Shown: positions 59,624-64,000 of the stretch, one piece after another | Layout: each line of letters starts with the position of its first letter | How positions within the stretch are numbered: position 1 is the stretch's first letter | Assembly (NCBI GenBank): GCA_016795065.1 | Contig: JAEUIU010000078.1 | Location: forward strand, 1 to 64,000 | Length of the DNA: 64,000 bases | Source of the DNA: Phycisphaerae bacterium | GTDB taxonomy: Bacteria; Planctomycetota; Phycisphaerae; Phycisphaerales; SM1A02 | Reading direction: 5' to 3' | The notes under the pieces: model-generated | The model's input: only the letters and a program-made list of their open reading frames with translations | Database searches by the model: none | Told to the model about the DNA's origin: nothing | Position numbers and translations under genes: made by a program

Positions 59624-60505
59624 ATGTCGCATCCGACCCTCCAACCGTCACCGTCCCGATCCGCAGTCTTTCCCCTCCTCCCTCGCCGGGGCTTCACGCT
59701 CGTAGAACTGCTGGTGGTGATGGCCATCATCGCACTGCTCCTCGCAATCCTCCTGCCGGCCCTCACCAGGTCGAAGCAACTCGCCCGTCAAGTCAAGGAC
59801 GCGACGCAGGTCAAGCAGATCCACACCGCATTCCTCACCTTCAGCCGGAGTTTCGAAGGTCGATTTCCGACCCCCGGCCTGATCAGCCGTCTTGGTGGAA
59901 CGCCAGGTCAAGGTGCCGAGGACATCAGCAAGAACTCCCATGCGGCCCTCTACTCCGCCTGCATCGCACAAAACTACTTTTCGCCTCAACTCTGCGTAAG
60001 CCCCTCGGAAGCGAGCGGCAACGTCGCCGTCCACTCCACCCACAACTTCAACGCCTTCAACGTCGCGACCGAGACGTATTGGGATCGGAATTTCCGGGCC
60101 GACCTCTTGGCGACGTCGCACCTCTCGTACGGCACGCTTCACCTCGATGGCACTCGCAAGGCCAGGCAATGGCGGGAATCGGTGGACTCGAAGTTTGCGG
60201 TGGTCGGCAATCGCGGCGTTCAGGACGGGTCCTACGACGACCTGATCTACAACGCCTCGAAGACGCTCGAGATCCATGGCGGTCGACGCTCCTGGGAAGG
60301 CAACATCGTCTACAACGACAACCATGTCGCCTTCGAAACGAGCTTCACCCCCGAGCGGCTGACCAAGCTCGGTACCAACCTCGACACCTCCGACAACCTC
60401 TTCCGCAATGATCCGGAGGGCACCACCGCCGATGTCTGGCTGACCATGATCAAGTCGGTGAATGGAGGCGGTGGTTCGTTCGTATTCGAGATCACCTGGG
60501 ACTGA
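59624..60505 (+). CDS. Prepilin-like protein (type II secretion / type IV pilin leader)
   Basis: This 293-aa protein has a basic lead and the prepilin cleavage site RRGFTLVELLVVMAIIALLLAILLPAL (residues about 22-48): cleavage after Gly, Phe +1, Glu +5. A C-terminal domain of about 240 residues follows, with GGRRSWEGNIVYNDNHVAF near the end. This resembles the pseudopilin-like proteins of Planctomycetota (related to DUF1559-type proteins). It would be processed by a prepilin peptidase and assembled in the inner membrane. ATG at 59624 has ggag nine bases upstream; another at 59606 is possible. It converges on secA, with a terminator between. Confidence 0.8.
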   Translation: MSHPTLQPSPSRSAVFPLLPRRGFTLVELLVVMAIIALLLAILLPALTRSKQLARQVKDATQVKQIHTAFLTFSRSFEGRFPTPGLISRLGGTPGQGAEDISKNSHAALYSACIAQNYFSPQLCVSPSEASGNVAVHSTHNFNAFNVATETYWDRNFRADLLATSHLSYGTLHLDGTRKARQWRESVDSKFAVVGNRGVQDGSYDDLIYNASKTLEIHGGRRSWEGNIVYNDNHVAFETSFTPERLTKLGTNLDTSDNLFRNDPEGTTADVWLTMIKSVNGGGGSFVFEITWD

Positions 60506-60523
60506 GTTTCCTGGCACAACGAA

Positions 60524-60560
60524 AGCAGGGGCGCGACGGACGGTCCGTCGCGCCCCTGCT
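60524..60560. terminator. Bidirectional terminator between the prepilin gene and secA
   Basis: A perfect 17-bp stem (60524-60540 with 60544-60560) has a 3-base loop and sits between two convergent genes. T-tracts are weak on both sides (cattct, and aacgaaa read from the other strand), but the stem is very stable. Confidence 0.8.
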
Positions 60561-60581
60561 CATTCTGACCGAGACCGATGG

Positions 60582-63500
60582 CTAGGCGGTCTGCTTAGCC
60601 CCGTGACACTGCTTGTACTTCTTACCTGAGCCGCAGGGGCACGGCTCATTGCGGCCGACGACCGGCACGCCGGCATCGGTCTTCACGGTCGTCGCAGGTC
60701 GAGCGCCGGCGGGCATGCCTGCCCGTTCGGCAATCGCAAGGTCAGCTTCCTGCTGGGCCGATCCGCGGACGAGGTTGGCCGCCGCGGAGAGCGCTGGTGC
60801 CGCGGGCAGGACCTCGGTGGCAGCGCGCTGGGCGGCATCGGCTTCCGCTGCGGCTCGAACTGCCGCGTCGGACGAGGCCTGAGCTTGGGGTGCCTGACGG
60901 GGCCGGGCCACCGGGAGGCGACCCTTGAGGACCAGCTCGGTGACCCGATCGCGCACGCCTTCCTGCATCTCATGGAAGAGCCGCGAGGATTCCTTCTTGA
61001 ACTCGATGCGAGGATCCTTCTGGCTGAAGGCCCGGAAGCCGATCGAGTCGCGAATCTGATCCATGCCGTGAAGGTGGTCCTTCCATTCCACGTCGAGGAT
61101 CTGGAGGAGCACCCAGCGCTCGAACTGGGTCACTTCGGTGCGAAGCAACTCGGCGATGCGAGCCTGGCAGAAGGACTGCGGGTTCTCAGCGGCCTCCTCG
61201 CGCTCGAGATCGCTGAGGCGCACCGCGCAGTGCTCTTGGAACCAGGCATCGATCGCCTTGCCGCGCGCCTCGGAATCGGTAGCGGACTGGGCCGCTCCGA
61301 CCGCCTTGGCGGCGCGCTTGGCGATTCTCGCGTCGTCCCAGCTCTTGGCTTCCTTGATGAGCATGTCACGAAGCTCTTGCGGGACGTTGGACGGCAGAGC
61401 TTCGGGCGTCCACTCCAACTCGTAACGCCACTTGACCCACATGCAGAACTGGCCAAGGGCGGCGGCGGGGTTGGACTGGAGCATGGCGCTGGTTACCTCG
61501 ATCGCGTACTCGATCGGGTAGGTGAGCTCGCGCTCGCGATAGGCATTGAGGGCAATCTGGACGAGCTTGGTGGTGGCCTCGTCGACGTTGTCGATGCCGG
61601 CCTTTTGGGCTCGGTCGCTCAGGGCGAACTCCTTCGGATCGCAGGGGATCCCGAACGTCCTGGTCGTCCACTGTGCCAATTCGCCCTGCCCGTAGTTGGG
61701 CACGAGATACTGGTCCAGTGGCGAAAGGTCAATCGCGTTGTACTTCCGTTCCGCGGCGGCCTCGAGCTGACGGATCACGTCGAGCTGATCAAGGTTGCGG
61801 AACTTCGCGGCGTCAATCTCCGCATCGAAGGTCGCCTTCACCCAGTTCGCGAAGCCCAGCATGTCCCAATCGGTCCGGTCGAGTTCCTCGGACATGTACT
61901 CGCCGACAGTGACGCGGATGACCGACGAGCTTTCCTCCAGGCAATCCGTGAGGATGAGCTTGTGGATCTCGCTGCGGTCCTTGCCCCGGAAGCGCTCCGC
62001 CTCGATCGAGAATCCGCAACGGTCGCGCACCCAGTTGGCAATGCAGCTTGGAACGTAGTCGCGACCGAGGTAGTGCTTGCAGGCATCGCCGGCGGCGTCC
62101 TCGATGTAGCTGACGATCACCGTGCGCACGCCGCGGCTCTCGACGATTGGCTGACGCAGGCCATAGAAGCCGCGCCGCTGATATTCCATCGGCTCGTCGT
62201 ACTCGAGGATGTTCTTGCGGATCTGGAAGTTCCGCTCCTCAACCTTGCGCTGTGCCTTTTCGATGGTACGGGTGAGCATGCCCAGCTCCATCGCCTCGCC
62301 CTCGCGGAGGCCTAGGCGGCTCATCGCATTGAGCGCCGCCTTGCCCATGAAGAGCTTCATCAGGTCGTCATCGAGGGCCAGGAAGAACCGCGACGAACCG
62401 TTGTCGCCCTGACGTCCGGCTCGGCCGCGGAGCTGGTTGTCAATGCGGCGGCTTTCGTGGCGTTCGGTGCCGATGATGTGCAGGCCACCCATGTCCTCTA
62501 CGCTCTGCCACATTGTGAGGCGATGAAGCGGCGGGAAGACGATGGCGTCGAAGAAGTCGACCAGTTCCGATTCGGGCATCTTCGCCGCGGTCTTCTCGGG
62601 GACGCGCTGCTCGATGGCCCAGGCTCGCAGAAGTTCCAGCTTGAGCTGGCTGTCGTCCTTGCCTTCGATCGCCTGCTTGCCGAACTTCCGTCCGGCCATG
62701 TGGCGGTAGCAACTCTGGATGATCTGATCGTCGGGCCAGTCGCTCCTGACCTCGTGCGGGCAGACGTTGCGCCGCTTCCAATGGTCGATGAGCTGCTCAC
62801 GGCTGATCCGGCCGAGCTTGATGTCCGTGCCGCGGCCGGCCATGTTGGTCGCGATCATCACCGCTCCGAGCTGGCCGGCGCCGGCGACGATCTCGGCCTC
62901 GCGATCGTGCTGCTTGGCGTTGAGGACCTCGTGCTTGATGCCGTACTTCTTGGTCAGCATCTGGGAGAGCATCTCGCTCTTCTCGACGCTGGTCGTACCG
63001 ACAAGCACGGGTCGCCCCGCGTCGTGCATGCGGTGGATCTCGTCGACGATGTGCTCCCACTTGTCCTTCTGAGCCATGAAGACGACGTCGTTGAGGTCAA
63101 TGCGGGCCACCTGCACGTTGGTCGGAATGCTGACCACGTCCAGACGGTAGATCTCGTGGAACTCCGTCGCCTCGGTGTCCGCGGTGCCGGTCATGCCGGC
63201 GAGCCGCGGATACATCTTGAAGTAGTTCTGGATCGTGATCGTCGCCATGGTCTGGGTCTCTTCCTTGATGCGGACCCCTTCCTTGGCTTCGACCGCCTGG
63301 TGCAGACCGTCGGACCATTGCCGGCCGATCATCTTTCGGCCGGTCGACTGGTCGACGATGATGACGCTGTCGATCCCTTGGTCGTCGGGCGAGACGACGT
63401 AGTCGCGATCGCGCTGATAGACCGTGTGGGCACGGAGCGATTGCTCGAGGAGGTGCGGCATGTCGATGTTGTCACCGACGTAGAAGCTGCCCATTCCCGC

Positions 63501-64000
63501 GACCTTCTGGGCCTCGGTGATGCCGTCGTGGGTCGGCGTCGTGCGCTTCTTGTCCAGCTCGACCTCGAAGTACTGCGTGTACTTGTCGCGTTCGCTCTCC
63601 AATTGCGGCAGGCGCTTGCGGGCGGCGTCCATACGGCTCTTGAGTTCGGGCACCTTCTCCCGGTCGCGAACGGTGCGGATGTCGCCTTCGCAGGCCGCGA
63701 TTTCGGCGAGACAGGCTTGGACCTTCTCGTTGGCGGCGTCCCAATCCGACTGCTTGGCCACGAGATGGCGGGCCAAACGATCGGCAAGGTCGTAGCGCGG
63801 CTCGTTGGCGTGCGCGGGGCCAGAGATGATGAGCGGCGTGCGGGCCTCGTCGATGAGGGTCGAGTCGACCTCGTCGACGATCGCGAACTCGCGGTGCTTC
63901 TGAAGCTGCTCTTCCTGGCGCACCTTCATGTTGTCGCGGAGGTAATCGAAACCGAATTCGCTGGTGGTTCCGTATACGACATCACAGGAATAGGCCGCCT
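60582..64000 (-). CDS. secA: Preprotein translocase subunit SecA (5' part outside window)
   Basis: The frame is open to base 64000, so the first ~170-200 residues are missing; 1138 residues are seen. SecA drives proteins through SecYEG with ATP. Visible are DVVYGTTSEFGFDYLRDNM, VDSTLIDEARTPLIISGP, TGTADTEATEFHEIY, TNMAGRGTDIKLG and GGLHIIGTERHESRRIDNQLRGRAGRQGD. The C-terminal zinc-binding tail has CPCGSGKKYKQCHG. Two segments lengthen it: a charged coiled-coil stretch in the preprotein-crosslinking region (63570-63749) and about 110 residues after GTDIKLG (62490-62819), where E. coli has about 43. The protein would be near 1300 aa. Confidence 0.96.
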   Translation of the reverse strand, partial: AAYSCDVVYGTTSEFGFDYLRDNMKVRQEEQLQKHREFAIVDEVDSTLIDEARTPLIISGPAHANEPRYDLADRLARHLVAKQSDWDAANEKVQACLAEIAACEGDIRTVRDREKVPELKSRMDAARKRLPQLESERDKYTQYFEVELDKKRTTPTHDGITEAQKVAGMGSFYVGDNIDMPHLLEQSLRAHTVYQRDRDYVVSPDDQGIDSVIIVDQSTGRKMIGRQWSDGLHQAVEAKEGVRIKEETQTMATITIQNYFKMYPRLAGMTGTADTEATEFHEIYRLDVVSIPTNVQVARIDLNDVVFMAQKDKWEHIVDEIHRMHDAGRPVLVGTTSVEKSEMLSQMLTKKYGIKHEVLNAKQHDREAEIVAGAGQLGAVMIATNMAGRGTDIKLGRISREQLIDHWKRRNVCPHEVRSDWPDDQIIQSCYRHMAGRKFGKQAIEGKDDSQLKLELLRAWAIEQRVPEKTAAKMPESELVDFFDAIVFPPLHRLTMWQSVEDMGGLHIIGTERHESRRIDNQLRGRAGRQGDNGSSRFFLALDDDLMKLFMGKAALNAMSRLGLREGEAMELGMLTRTIEKAQRKVEERNFQIRKNILEYDEPMEYQRRGFYGLRQPIVESRGVRTVIVSYIEDAAGDACKHYLGRDYVPSCIANWVRDRCGFSIEAERFRGKDRSEIHKLILTDCLEESSSVIRVTVGEYMSEELDRTDWDMLGFANWVKATFDAEIDAAKFRNLDQLDVIRQLEAAAERKYNAIDLSPLDQYLVPNYGQGELAQWTTRTFGIPCDPKEFALSDRAQKAGIDNVDEATTKLVQIALNAYRERELTYPIEYAIEVTSAMLQSNPAAALGQFCMWVKWRYELEWTPEALPSNVPQELRDMLIKEAKSWDDARIAKRAAKAVGAAQSATDSEARGKAIDAWFQEHCAVRLSDLEREEAAENPQSFCQARIAELLRTEVTQFERWVLLQILDVEWKDHLHGMDQIRDSIGFRAFSQKDPRIEFKKESSRLFHEMQEGVRDRVTELVLKGRLPVARPRQAPQAQASSDAAVRAAAEADAAQRAATEVLPAAPALSAAANLVRGSAQQEADLAIAERAGMPAGARPATTVKTDAGVPVVGRNEPCPCGSGKKYKQCHGAKQTA

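Overview
The window is GC-rich bacterial chromosome. Several traits point to the Planctomycetota, most likely the class Phycisphaerae. Secreted proteins carry FG-GAP/VCBS-type repeats and end in a short dockerin-like tail with a repeated DLAxLLGAW motif. Other hints are a prepilin of the IIALLLAILLPAL kind, a type III glutamine synthetase, and long N-terminal or internal insertions in ClpX, SecA and GluRS. The placement is inference from gene content; no rRNA is present to confirm it.

Layout. 1-255: end of an aldehyde dehydrogenase. 317-531: a 40-bp perfect inverted repeat. 583-4152 (minus): sugar ABC importer (ATPase, permease, lipoprotein binding protein), divergent from a fucose-isomerase-like gene. 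5903-6742: TlpA-like thioredoxin. 7141-17666: an accessory block of FG-GAP/dockerin-tail proteins, a FabH gene and a rearranged stretch (10967-12951). That stretch holds a broken pilin-like gene, a 5'-truncated FG-GAP gene and an orphan dockerin tail on the opposite strand. 17850-30135 (minus): housekeeping genes rpoD, dnaG, rpmB, a free-methionine-sulfoxide reductase, clpX, a SHOCT membrane protein, tig and glnA (type III). 30371-34379 (minus): AAA+ ATPase, dockerin-tailed secreted protein, VWA protein. 34477-43899: a DUF1275-STAS fusion, CorA, a phosphodiesterase, gltX, tRNA-Val(GAC), an AbgT transporter, a POT peptide transporter and a Nudix protein. 43868-46099: hybrid histidine kinase. 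46200-58229 (minus): a Bat-type operon (MoxR, DUF58, membrane protein, two VWA proteins, a small helical protein, a 1370-aa membrane protein) headed by a tandem thioredoxin-fold protein. 58764-58836: tRNA-Lys(CTT). 59624-60505: prepilin-like protein. 60582-64000: secA, cut by the window end.

How the genes fit together. The importer and isomerase-like gene suggest uptake and conversion of a sugar. dnaG-rpoD is the macromolecular-synthesis pair without rpsU. tig and clpX sit together as in the tig-clpP-clpX locus, but a small membrane protein occupies the usual place of clpP. Two separate AAA+/VWA systems are present, probably chaperones for envelope or secreted complexes. Four intergenic regions carry a TACACT -10-like box ahead of tRNA-Lys, rpmB, tig and clpX. 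Most long ORFs antisense to these genes are GC-driven shadows and were omitted.
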